From contig NZ_VFWZ01000006.1 in the NCBI RefSeq assembly GCF_006443095.1, positions 1 through 64,000 of the forward strand: DNA of 64,000 bases, read 5' to 3'. Shown piece after piece: positions 7,864 through 15,684 of this stretch. Under the pieces are notes generated by a model that ran no database searches, was not told where the DNA came from, and worked only from the letters and a program-made list of their open reading frames with translations. This DNA is from Aquimarina algicola (lineage in GTDB: Bacteria > Bacteroidota > Bacteroidia > Flavobacteriales > Flavobacteriaceae). Position 1 is the stretch's first letter; the number at the start of each line of letters is the position of its first letter. The position numbers were made by a program, and so were the translations under genes.

Positions 7864-8355
7864 ATGGCATTAGAAAATCTAATCAGTGTAACTTTTACAC
7901 AAGAAGAACTCACCAGATTGACCGAAGGGATGCAAATGATCAAAGAGGTACTGGCAGACAAAACCGTTAATTTAACACCCGATCAAAGAGGGCAATATGG
8001 GCGTATTGCCAATCAAAACAAATTGATCGTAGACAAAGCCAAAAACTATATGGAGCAACACCCAAGCTGGGTTCCTCGTTTTTTGGACAAAGAAGAGTTT
8101 GATCGTGATTATACCACACGAAATCAAATAGAGAGCCATGTACAACAATTGCAAAACCTGTCACAGCAGTTAGTTGATACCAAAACGCTATTGGATCATG
8201 ATAATTATACCAATGCCTTAAGCTTTTATCGTATGATGCGTTTTTTGGCAGGTGAGAACGAACCAGGAGCCAAAACCGTTTATCAGGATATGAAAGTCTT
8301 ATTTAAACGAAATGTAACTAGTGATCCTGCTATTGATGATGATCGAGCGGAGTAG
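7864..8355 (+). CDS. Conserved helical protein of unknown function (163 aa)
   Basis: 163 residues, no signal peptide or membrane segment, almost entirely alpha-helical with heptad-like spacing. It begins MALENLISVTFTQEELTRLT and contains NLTPDQRGQYGRIANQNKL and TKTLLDHDNYTNALSFYRM. I recall similar proteins of about 150 residues, without assigned function, in other Bacteroidota genomes (memory, not a search). The last codons run into an array of 21-bp periodic repeats that starts at about 8347. The 19-bp hairpin word lies upstream. It stands alone on its strand. Confidence 0.75.
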   Translation: MALENLISVTFTQEELTRLTEGMQMIKEVLADKTVNLTPDQRGQYGRIANQNKLIVDKAKNYMEQHPSWVPRFLDKEEFDRDYTTRNQIESHVQQLQNLSQQLVDTKTLLDHDNYTNALSFYRMMRFLAGENEPGAKTVYQDMKVLFKRNVTSDPAIDDDRAE

Positions 8356-8682
8356 TCGATACCCCAAGCAAAGGTAGTTGCACGCTTCATAAAAGTACTT
8401 TTGAGCCATAAAGAGGTAGTTGCAACCCTTATTTTGATCCTTCGAGCTATCATACAGATGGTTCGAAGGGTCATAAAGGTACTTCAAGGCCGCGCAAAGG
8501 TAGTTCGAACCACCTCTTTTTGGGTCGACACCCCAAAAATTATCAAAAATATCCGTCAATATATGCCCTCGAGGCCATAAATGATCAGAAAAAAGGGTGA
8601 ATCGATGGCTTCGAAGCGATAAAATATGGGTAAAAAGGATCAAAGTGCGGCCTCGAACTACCTTTGCGCGGTATCGACCCCG
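8347..8682. repeat. Array of about 16 degenerate 21-bp units
   Basis: Cutting the sequence every 21 bp from 8347 gives units that align without slippage, for example GCAAAGGTAGTTGCACGCTT at 8368, ATAAAAGTACTTTTGAGCCA at 8389, ATAAAGGTACTTCAAGGCCG at 8473 and GCAAAGGTAGTTCGAACCAC at 8494. The rough core is AAAGGTAGTTCGAA. Units 8 onward are more diverged but keep phase. Within it, 8490-8508 and 8653-8671 form a 19-bp perfect inverted repeat. 21 bp is two helical turns, or seven codons. The spacing excludes CRISPR, since there are no unique spacers. Confidence 0.75.
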
Positions 8683-8694
8683 TGTCATCAAGAG

Positions 8695-8730
8695 GGTACC
8701 CCCTACCCTGTAAGGGGTAATATTTTTTTG
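8695..8730 (+). terminator. Possible terminator hairpin
   Basis: TACCCC at 8697-8702 pairs with GGGGTA at 8714-8719, followed by ATATTTTTTTG. It could end + strand transcripts coming from the 163-residue gene and the 21-bp array. The stem is only 6 bp. Confidence 0.4.
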
Positions 8731-8857
8731 TCAAAAACTACTTCTCAAACTTAATAGTCGACTTTTTAAGCCCTCTGAATTTTACCTCTTAAATAGATCC
8801 TAGAAAAATGAAAGGCTTGTGCAACGGTTACCATTCTTATAAGCCGTTTTTATCATT

Positions 8858-11563
8858 CTACAGACCATACTTTTTCTTCAGCAAAGAATAGTCTTTTCTA
8901 TTAAATTTTGTTTTGAAACCCCCAAGAATTTTCTTTTCAGATTCTGGTGTCCAATAAATTTTCAGTTTTTCCCTGGCCCTTGTTATTGCCGTGTAAAAAA
9001 TATTATGCGAAATCATTTCTTCCACTTCGTCAGTGATAACAATTTTCACAGAATTATATTCTAAACCTTGAGCTTTATGAATTGAAACGGCATAGGCAAC
9101 TTGGAAAGGTATAATATTACTAGAGTCGTCATCGTCATCGTCTGTACTCTTATATTTATCCACTGTGAAACGAATGACAGAGTAACCATTTTCTGCATTA
9201 TCTAAAAGTTCAAAATCGTACCATTCAGTATCGAATTCATTAAGTACAAGAAATACTTCTATGTCAAACTGAATTTTATCTTCAAGTAATTCGATACCGG
9301 AAATTCTACCTTTTAAATTATTATAAATTAAAGGTGAAAATCTGCCCGATTCATTAAAAATGATAGGATCATTTACTTTGTAAGTATGAGTTCCCCAAAC
9401 AAAAGCCTTATTGTTATTACTACTTTGAAGAAATGAGTTTATGTTGTTAATTCCATAAAGCCCATCATAATTAAGACAAAGAATTATTTCATCTTTTTCT
9501 GTACTTTGAAAAATCGAGTTGTTAAGAGTAGTAGAATATTGATGTTTTGTTAAAGTTTCTAAAATCGAGTCTTCAATATTTCTGACTCTTTGCCAAAGAC
9601 GTAGTAAATTTTGATTATTACTTCTATAAGGTTTTTCAAGCTCAAAAACAGATGATTCTGGAATGAAATATTTAATTAGACTGAACCAATTGCCAAATAG
9701 TATTGATTCGATTTGAAAAATGTCACCAACTAGTATAAGTAATCTAAATTTTGCCTTATTAAGTATCTTAAGCATATCAGAGTTACTGACTGTACTACAT
9801 TCATCAATAATTAGAATATCGTATTCATTCTCATGACTCCAAGAGAATTTTGTTATTGTTTTAAAAGTACAATTTGCAACTTTTATGTTTCTATTTAAAT
9901 TGTCAACAGCAGGATTCGTATTTGCTAAATACAGTTTACTTTCTTTATCAAAAAAGTTAGAAATATGATTAATCATTGTTGATTTACCTGTTCCTGCTGC
10001 ACCATAAATCAAAGCAGCTTTAGAATGCTCGAACAAGTTTTTGAGAGCTGACTTTTTTTCATCACAATCTATACTATATGAAGTTGACTGGAGCCAAGAT
10101 TCTATAGAGTTTTTGTAATTTTTGATTCCATCTGATGATACCTCTTTTAATTTTTCTATGATATTATAAGTGTCGGCTTCATAACCTTTTATGAATGCAT
10201 GTTTTTTATAAATTTCAATGCGTCTATTTTTGTGTTTCCAATACAAATTATCATTCCACTCATCAATTAGCTCTTCTATATTTTTAAAGTTTTCAATTTC
10301 ATTAATTTGAGTGTATAATTGTCCCTTTTGCTCAGTATTGTTATTAATATGTCTAGCTAAGATTTCATGTTTTCTATTATCAACATTTATAGATGCAAAA
10401 AGATCGCTAAGTTTAGGATTATGATTGATTAAAGCTGAATTAAACGGCATTTGGTCAAAAGGAATGCAGCCATATTCTAGTTTTAGATTTGATAATAACT
10501 CACAAGAAGTGTGATTATACTGCTTCTTAATTATTTTATTATTAAGCCTAAGTAGTAAATACCTAATAACATTATAGCCATTACTTGTATTTTTACTCAT
10601 TTCTCGACATTTATCTAAAAGTTTGAATATGCGAGAAACCCTTGCTTTTTCAGTTATAGTTTTTTTTACGTAATTATAATACCAATCATTCAAGTTTATT
10701 ACTTCTATCAAGTTTAATCCTGACGATGTTAAGTATTTCATTAGCTCGTATAACTCTTTACCACTACTAATTTTAGAGCTTACTCCAAATATTTTTGCGA
10801 AGTTGTCTATTTCACAAGGTCGTATCGAAACTTCCCATTCATCTATTATTTTAATTGGCATTCTTTTATCTAAAATTTCAATGTAGTCTATGCTAATGGA
10901 TAGTTTAACTGCATAATTACCAAGAATGTCAATATTTGTAAACGCTATAATTCTATCAAACTTGCTAGTGTAATCGTTCGCTCTCTTGAAAGTAACTTCA
11001 TAATATATTCCACCATTTATAAAAAAAGGTTTTATCTTTTGAATATAATATCTGTCTTTGTAGTCGCTTTTAACTCGATTTTCTTTAGGTTGATTTATAA
11101 GTTGAGATATTTTCTCATAATATTCTTTAAGATTTGAATCTGTTTGAATTGGAAATTCTTCAAGATTATATAGGACTTCCAAATTACATGTATCCATTAG
11201 GAAGGTTTTTATTTTTATTAAATACTCATAGTATTTTAGTAATAACCTTTCTGAACTTTCTTCATTTAGGGTATAATGAGAAGCTGTAATCTGTAAGAGT
11301 TTGTGAAACTTTGATAAGAATTTTAAATCGCCTCTAGCTTTTATATATTCAATAGCATTTTGGATGTTCTCATAATCATTACTTAATTCTGTATTTTGAG
11401 CATCTTCAAGAATTTTTAATGCAATGTGCTCAACGAAATTCCTAAGTTGAGATAATATATTCTGTGATAATAATCCTCTTTCCTCTATATCGAATTTCTC
11501 TATGTTTTTACATATGGCTTTGTCGATATTGATTATATGAGAGGTTATTTCATTCATCTGCAT
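8858..11563 (-). CDS. SF1 (UvrD/RecD-like) helicase with a large unassigned N-terminal region
   Basis: 901 residues. Residues ~1-500 are helical with no recognised domain. The motor follows: Walker A GAAGTGKST near 519, Walker B LIIDECST near 586, motif III-like LVGDIFQIES, motif V SIHKAQGLEYNSV near 829 and motif VI FYTAITRAREKL near 860. This is the SF1 pattern of UvrD/RecD-like C-terminal domains. No nuclease motif is evident. A run of six Asp lies near residue 805. Large stand-alone helicases with novel N-termini are common in anti-phage loci. It follows the protease and repeat-protein genes on the same strand, 158 bp away across a palindromic spacer, so it may belong to the same system or be a neighbouring cassette. 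Confidence 0.85.
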   Translation of the reverse strand: MQMNEITSHIINIDKAICKNIEKFDIEERGLLSQNILSQLRNFVEHIALKILEDAQNTELSNDYENIQNAIEYIKARGDLKFLSKFHKLLQITASHYTLNEESSERLLLKYYEYLIKIKTFLMDTCNLEVLYNLEEFPIQTDSNLKEYYEKISQLINQPKENRVKSDYKDRYYIQKIKPFFINGGIYYEVTFKRANDYTSKFDRIIAFTNIDILGNYAVKLSISIDYIEILDKRMPIKIIDEWEVSIRPCEIDNFAKIFGVSSKISSGKELYELMKYLTSSGLNLIEVINLNDWYYNYVKKTITEKARVSRIFKLLDKCREMSKNTSNGYNVIRYLLLRLNNKIIKKQYNHTSCELLSNLKLEYGCIPFDQMPFNSALINHNPKLSDLFASINVDNRKHEILARHINNNTEQKGQLYTQINEIENFKNIEELIDEWNDNLYWKHKNRRIEIYKKHAFIKGYEADTYNIIEKLKEVSSDGIKNYKNSIESWLQSTSYSIDCDEKKSALKNLFEHSKAALIYGAAGTGKSTMINHISNFFDKESKLYLANTNPAVDNLNRNIKVANCTFKTITKFSWSHENEYDILIIDECSTVSNSDMLKILNKAKFRLLILVGDIFQIESILFGNWFSLIKYFIPESSVFELEKPYRSNNQNLLRLWQRVRNIEDSILETLTKHQYSTTLNNSIFQSTEKDEIILCLNYDGLYGINNINSFLQSSNNNKAFVWGTHTYKVNDPIIFNESGRFSPLIYNNLKGRISGIELLEDKIQFDIEVFLVLNEFDTEWYDFELLDNAENGYSVIRFTVDKYKSTDDDDDDSSNIIPFQVAYAVSIHKAQGLEYNSVKIVITDEVEEMISHNIFYTAITRAREKLKIYWTPESEKKILGGFKTKFNRKDYSLLKKKYGL

Positions 11564-11593
11564 TGTTTGGTTTGGCTTGTGGCTAACATCTCA

Positions 11594-11700
11594 TATAAGA
11601 ATAGTAGCGGATTTGTACACACTAACTTTTCGGCTATACACAGACCATTTTTAGATTTACTTACTTTAGTTTTAGCGATAAGACCGCTATTATTTTTATA
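11594..11700. repeat. Long imperfect inverted repeat in the helicase/repeat-protein spacer
   Basis: TATAAGAATAGTAGCGG at 11594-11610 pairs with CCGCTATTATTTTTATA at 11684-11700 (15 of 17 positions). Similarity extends outward through GGCTAACA at 11581 and TTGTTGCC at 11703. The DNA strand could fold into a long stem with a ~70-base top. I recall similar TAATAGCGG...CCGCTACTATT spacers between unrelated accessory genes of Bacteroidota, which would make it a cassette-boundary element. Canonical integron attC core sites are not visible. Confidence 0.6.
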
Positions 11701-11721
11701 CATTGTTGCCAGTAGTACTTT

Positions 11722-12249
11722 TTACTTTATAATGCTGACCCATTGATTATTCAGTCCAAATTCATTGTATCCGTTAGAAGAATCACTTTCAAAGTGTCCA
11801 ATGTATCTTAAATTCAAATCGAAAATACTGTATCCATTTTGTTGATGCTTAACACCAAATCTTGTATTAACTAAATTGGTATTAAATATTTGAATAAAAT
11901 CATTATTAACTTGGACAATAAATTCAACTGCTGTTAACGACATATTATAAATGAATAGTCCATCGTAATTTCTATTAATATTAGGATTAATCATCCTGTT
12001 AATGTTTGGATTAATCATCCTGTTGATATTAGGATTAATCATCCTGTTGATGTTCGGGTTAATCATCCTGTTGATGTTCGGATTAATCATCCTGTTGATA
12101 TTAGGATTAATCATCCTGTTGATATTAGGATTAATCATCCTGTTGATATTTGGATTAATCATCCTGTTGATATTTGGATTAATCATCCTGTTGATGTTCG
12201 GATTAATCATCCTATTTATAGATGGATTTTTAGTTCTTGGTATAATCAT
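11722..12249 (-). CDS. Octapeptide-repeat protein coupled to the protease
   Basis: 175 residues. After MIIPRTKNPSI come ten exact copies of NRMINPNI (residues 12-91), then a ~84-residue beta-rich domain (YDGLFIYNMSLTAVEFIVQV through FGLNNQWVSIIK). No signal peptide. Its ATG overlaps the protease stop by 4 bp (ATGA), which implies translational coupling. Codons differ between repeats but nearly always synonymously (CCT/CCG/CCA for Pro, AAT/AAC for Asn), so the peptide itself appears selected. It could be a sensor, substrate or scaffold for the protease. Family not recognised. Confidence 0.65.
   Translation of the reverse strand: MIIPRTKNPSINRMINPNINRMINPNINRMINPNINRMINPNINRMINPNINRMINPNINRMINPNINRMINPNINRMINPNINRMINPNINRNYDGLFIYNMSLTAVEFIVQVNNDFIQIFNTNLVNTRFGVKHQQNGYSIFDLNLRYIGHFESDSSNGYNEFGLNNQWVSIIK
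11977..12216 (-). repeat. Ten 24-bp tandem repeats inside the octapeptide-repeat gene
   Basis: Ten in-frame 24-bp units coding NRMINPNI with no spacers. Variation falls at third codon positions, so these are coding repeats rather than a CRISPR or random minisatellite. Copy number could change by slippage in whole-octapeptide steps. Confidence 0.9.
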
Positions 12250-12992
12250 TTTACAATAGATTTAGTTTGAGTAATATGACTAATTATAGAATCTAAAGGT
12301 ACGCAAACAGCATATCCCGAATTATAAAATTCTTCACGAGTAAATTGTCTTTCGTGTTTGTTTTTCCATTCAGTAACAAATGGTATATATCTTGATATTA
12401 TTCCAATAATTTTAGTTTCTCCATTTTCTAAAGGATAAATAACAGGTCCTCCGCTATTTCCATAAAATGCAGGACAATCGATTATAAAAGTATTTTCTTT
12501 ACTATGAATTCCAGCAATAATTCCTCTTCTCAACAAAGGTCTATTTATATCAAAAAATTGAAACCCTTCCAAGTAAAGGGAAGATGGGAATCCAACTTGA
12601 ATAACATTAGAAGCAATTCTTATATCATTTAGAGATAATAGGTCTGATTCTTGGGCTGAAATGATATTATTCCCCTCTTGTTGAATTTTGTAGTTAACAT
12701 CTTTAATGAGTTGAACAATAATAATATCTTCTCCATTAAATTCATTAATTTGAGATTTTGATAAATCGATAATTATTGTTTTTGCTTCTTCAGGTTCTCC
12801 AATACTATTTTGGGAAGTACATAAAAAAGAATCACTTCTTAAATTATTCTCTTTATCAATAATTACGTGTTTTGCAGTTATTAAGTATTCATTATCGTCA
12901 ATATCAAGTCTAAATCCAGAACCTGTAGAAACTCCAAAGTCCATACTACTCAAAAAAGCGGAATAACTAAAATTTTCTGTTGTTAAACTCAT
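12246..12992 (-). CDS. Trypsin-like (chymotrypsin-fold) serine protease
   Basis: 248 residues, no signal peptide, so probably cytoplasmic. Catalytic triad visible: His42 in LITAKHVI, Asp89 in NGEDIIIVQL, Ser180 in FYGNSGGPVI, with oxyanion GNSGGP and a following IIGIISRY strand. The compact size fits a single trypsin-like domain, without the PDZ domain of HtrA. Its last 4 bp overlap the start of the octapeptide-repeat gene. Cytoplasmic trypsin-like proteases next to repeat proteins and ATPases occur in several defence systems, where infection triggers proteolysis. That role here is inferred. A promoter-like element and palindrome lie about 100 bp upstream. Confidence 0.85.
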   Translation of the reverse strand: MSLTTENFSYSAFLSSMDFGVSTGSGFRLDIDDNEYLITAKHVIIDKENNLRSDSFLCTSQNSIGEPEEAKTIIIDLSKSQINEFNGEDIIIVQLIKDVNYKIQQEGNNIISAQESDLLSLNDIRIASNVIQVGFPSSLYLEGFQFFDINRPLLRRGIIAGIHSKENTFIIDCPAFYGNSGGPVIYPLENGETKIIGIISRYIPFVTEWKNKHERQFTREEFYNSGYAVCVPLDSIISHITQTKSIVK

Positions 12993-13091
12993 TTTATGTT
13001 TGTTATGGTATTACTGGCAACAACAATATATACCCACCTCTACCTAATTAAACATTTGTACCTGTTTACAATCATTTGTATTTGATCACAG

Positions 13092-13119
13092 ATAGTGTAT
13101 ACACTATTGTACAAAATTA
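13092..13119 (-). promoter_or_regulatory. Candidate promoter and operator of the protease operon
   Basis: On the minus strand TAATTTTG (13112-13119) matches the Bacteroidota -7 consensus TAnnTTTG. A TTG lies 17 bases upstream, close to the expected -33 spacing. Just downstream, where transcription would start, is the perfect palindrome ATAGTGTATACACTAT (13092-13107), a likely repressor site. This leaves a ~100-base leader. No candidate repressor gene is adjacent. Confidence 0.45.
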
Positions 13120-13406
13120 ATCCTTCCAAAAATCAACAATCTTTTGTTAGGTTTTTTACGGATTTCCACATTTGGGTGAGGTTTTTATGCTTTTTCAGCC
13201 TGTAACAAGTGTATCTAATTGGTTATCAATAATTATAGATAAGAAAGATTTCTTGTTAACAGATATTCTAATCGTGGGAGGTGATAGCGAATGTTTTGGG
13301 TTCAGAAGATTGTTTGTAAACCTATTTTAGGATGATATTATATTGTATATCACCAGTTGCAAACTGGCGCTAGCAGAGGCTAGCAAGAGTTGTTATCCGT
13401 AGTTTT
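13120..13406. other. Spacer between the protease operon and the 134-residue gene
   Basis: No gene-like frame seen in this part of the 414-bp gap (12993-13406), which otherwise holds the right cassette repeat, the candidate operator and a REP-like element. Confidence 0.5.
13351..13387. repeat. REP-like element
   Basis: CACCAGTTGCAAACTGGCGC followed by two GCTAGC boxes. CCAGTT/AACTGG form a hairpin and GCTAGC...GCTAGC a second. It is near-identical to 35583-35612 and related to 34716-34734 and 35229-35257, the last beside a RAYT transposase remnant. It is therefore likely a RAYT-mobilised REP. Confidence 0.7.
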
Positions 13407-13811
13407 TTAATACGTTTTTAGTTCAGATGATTCGATCCAGCCTTTAGAATAAATCATTGCTTTTTTTAACATTTTCATCGCATCATCTAAAGATTTTGTG
13501 CTTCCTCTTGTACGAGCGTTTTCCCAAGGTTCGGATTCACTGGGAACTTTATAATCAATATGATATTCATCTGTCGATGTTGCTATGGTAACAAAATTCT
13601 CAGAAAAATCGTCTACATTTTGTAAGTTTAAATGAAGATTAGCAGTGTCTGCCCAAATTTTTGTTTCTTTAAGTTCTTCATTAATTCGCTCAATCCAATG
13701 TAACATGAGGGTTGCTGCACCTTTTGTGAACCCATATGGAGTTTTCGTTTTTTCTGTGTAAAATTCAATCAAAGTTTGATCGTCTTGATTCCTATTTCTT
13801 TTTATCGGCAT
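13407..13811 (-). CDS. 134-residue protein of unknown function
   Basis: Soluble, charged alpha/beta protein beginning MPIKRNRNQDDQTLIEFYTE. It contains DDFSENFVTIATSTDEYHI and ends with a helical KSLDDAMKMLKKAMIYSKGW. No signal peptide, no known motif. It stands alone, with a REP-like element just past its stop and an unrelated secreted protein gene upstream. Confidence 0.6.
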   Translation of the reverse strand: MPIKRNRNQDDQTLIEFYTEKTKTPYGFTKGAATLMLHWIERINEELKETKIWADTANLHLNLQNVDDFSENFVTIATSTDEYHIDYKVPSESEPWENARTRGSTKSLDDAMKMLKKAMIYSKGWIESSELKTY

Positions 13812-13884
13812 TGTTAGTCAAATTTAATACAATAATAAATTCACTCCTGATTTTTGCAAAACACAAATGTATGTATACATTTTT

Positions 13885-14520
13885 TTATTTTTTCTTCAAT
13901 AGTATTTTAGAACCATTTTTGTAGTTAAGTAGTAAATAAAATTTTGAGAAGTGTATGATCTCTATGGCTTCATCACTATCAAAAAAGAAAACATTCTCTT
14001 TTAGATCAATACGCCAGTTGCTTTGATCAAAGTGCTTCTCTTCTCCTTGCTTACCAAGCAATACTTTTTGATCTGATTTTAAATGAACCCATCCATTTTC
14101 TTTGAACAATACATCAAAATCCCCTTCTTTTTCTAGAGCCTTTACAATCCAAATACCATAAAGATCTTTTTTTTGTGGTTTATGTAATCTTCTAAATACT
14201 AAGTCTTCTTTTCTGTAGCTTTTTACCATTAACGTGTCTTTATGCAAATGCAACACAGTCATCATATTTCTATATTCTTCATGTTCTTTGTTTTTAATAT
14301 AAATAGTGTCGTTTTTATATTTCCAAAAAACAGGATTTCTAAATTTGATGATGATCTTATTATCAGGCAAAAACTCTAATAATGGTGGAAAAGGATATTC
14401 TTCTTCTGCATCTACATTGTCTATCGTTGCTAATTGCCACTTCCCTAATAATTCAGATTCTTGAGCATACGTTGTTATCGAAAGAAGTGAAACTAGAAAC
14501 AGTATGTATATTTTTTTCAT
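13885..14520 (-). CDS. Exported lipocalin-like protein
   Basis: 211 residues from the ATG at 14518-14520, chosen because it begins the signal peptide MKKIYILFLVSLLSITTYAQ. The longer frame to 14586 only adds a non-signal stretch. The mature protein holds two similar halves, each starting with a L(L/Y)G(K/I)W motif (LLGKWQLATI and LYGIWIVKAL) followed by antiparallel strands. This is typical of lipocalin-like DUF proteins of Bacteroidota. Probably periplasmic. Ligand unknown. Confidence 0.7.
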   Translation of the reverse strand: MKKIYILFLVSLLSITTYAQESELLGKWQLATIDNVDAEEEYPFPPLLEFLPDNKIIIKFRNPVFWKYKNDTIYIKNKEHEEYRNMMTVLHLHKDTLMVKSYRKEDLVFRRLHKPQKKDLYGIWIVKALEKEGDFDVLFKENGWVHLKSDQKVLLGKQGEEKHFDQSNWRIDLKENVFFFDSDEAIEIIHFSKFYLLLNYKNGSKILLKKK

Positions 14521-14736
14521 TAAGAAGAATAAGTTTAAAAAATTATTATTCACACAAAGATTACTGCTCAAAACTAACCATTTCATTATTCTTTTTAATG
14601 TCTTTGTATCATTAAATATACTTTAGCTAAAAGAAGGTCGAAAAGATTGTGAATTTTTCTTTTTACAAAGCATTACAGCAAGAGTCCTATAATTATCCTT
14701 CATTACCTATCTTTGAAATACTAATTATATTAAAAC

Positions 14737-15684
14737 ATGAATATCCTTCACCTCGATACAAATCATCCACTATTAATAGAACAATTACAAGAAGTAGGCT
14801 TTCAAAACGATGAAGATTATACATCATCCAAAATTGAAATCGAAAACAAAATCAATACATATGATGGTATTATCATTCGAAGCCGTTTTGCTATTGATCG
14901 TACTTTTTTGGACAAGGCAAAAAATTTAAAATTTATTGGGCGTGTTGGTGCAGGTTTAGAGAACATTGACACAGAATATGCTAAAAAACTAGGTATAAAA
15001 CTGTTTAACGCTCCCGAAGGAAATCGTAATGCTGTTGGAGAACATGCTTTGGGTATGATCTTGTCTTTATTCAATAAACTAAACCTTGCAGATCAAAGTG
15101 TAAGAGATGGCAAATGGCTGCGTGAAACACATCGCGGGATAGAATTAGACGGCAAAACAATTGGAATTATCGGCTACGGAAATATGGGGAGAGCTTTTGC
15201 AAGAAAGCTTAGAGGGTTTACCGTCGAAGTGATTTGTTATGATATTCTAGAAGATGTCGAAAATAGCGATGCTACCCAAGTTGGACTCAAAGAATTGTTT
15301 GAAAAAACTGATATTCTTAGTCTGCACACACCGCAAACCCCAAAAACTATGGGAATAATTAATCAAGATTTTATCAATAGTTTTAAAAAACCATTTTGGT
15401 TGATCAATACCGCTCGCGGCAAAAGCGTTGTTACTCAAGACCTGGTAAATGCTATCAAACAAGGCAAAATATTAGGAGCCGGACTAGATGTTTTAGAATA
15501 TGAAAAATCGTCTTTTGAAAATCTATTTGCTCCAGAAGAACAAACAGAAATACCAAAAACATTACAAGAACTTCTCTCAATGCAAAACGTACTCTTGAGT
15601 CCTCATGTAGCTGGTTGGACTGTTGAGTCTAAAGAAAAACTTGCGCAAACTATTGTAGATAAAATCAAAGCTAAATTTTGCTAA
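14737..15684 (+). CDS. D-2-hydroxyacid dehydrogenase (phosphoglycerate dehydrogenase-like)
   Basis: 315 residues. Substrate domain at both ends. NAD-binding GYGNMGRAFARKL near residue 150. Catalytic Arg in INTARGKSV, Glu in GLDVLEYE and His in LLSPHVAGW. The VGRVGAGLENID segment is typical of 3-phosphoglycerate dehydrogenases. It lacks the C-terminal ACT domain, so feedback by serine is not expected. It probably oxidises 3-phosphoglycerate or another 2-hydroxyacid in the cytoplasm. The next gene overlaps its last bases, which suggests cotranscription. Confidence 0.85.
   Translation: MNILHLDTNHPLLIEQLQEVGFQNDEDYTSSKIEIENKINTYDGIIIRSRFAIDRTFLDKAKNLKFIGRVGAGLENIDTEYAKKLGIKLFNAPEGNRNAVGEHALGMILSLFNKLNLADQSVRDGKWLRETHRGIELDGKTIGIIGYGNMGRAFARKLRGFTVEVICYDILEDVENSDATQVGLKELFEKTDILSLHTPQTPKTMGIINQDFINSFKKPFWLINTARGKSVVTQDLVNAIKQGKILGAGLDVLEYEKSSFENLFAPEEQTEIPKTLQELLSMQNVLLSPHVAGWTVESKEKLAQTIVDKIKAKFC

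Larger units (their letters stand above)
11703..13023. mobile_element. Protease + repeat-protein cassette bounded by 12-bp inverted repeats
   Basis: TTGTTGCCAGTA at 11703-11714 and its exact complement TACTGGCAACAA at 13012-13023 enclose just two genes, the trypsin-like protease and the octapeptide-repeat protein. The left repeat ends 7 bp from the stop and the right repeat starts 19 bp before the protease start. No transposase is inside and no target duplication is obvious. A mobile cassette is inferred from this tight framing. A shared transcription or processing signal is the alternative. Confidence 0.45.

Noticed and set aside
8299..8691. 130-residue minus-strand ORF over the 21-bp array, with heptads such as GCNYLFM and ACNYLCL
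   Set aside because: The apparent heptads follow from the 21-bp period of the DNA. The frame also runs antisense into the 163-residue gene and has no recognisable domain, so I treat it as a repeat array, not a gene.
11594..11715. Integron attC site
   Set aside because: Overall foldability fits, but the core RYYYAAC and GTTRRRY boxes are not present, and no integrase is in the window. Kept only as an attC-like stem.
11977..12216. Possible CRISPR array
   Set aside because: Units of 24 bp follow each other without spacers and encode a repeated peptide in frame.
12002..12259. 85-residue + strand ORF with LMFGLIIL repeats
   Set aside because: Exact antisense shadow of the octapeptide repeats. 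The minus frame has the synonymous-codon pattern and the overlap with the protease gene.
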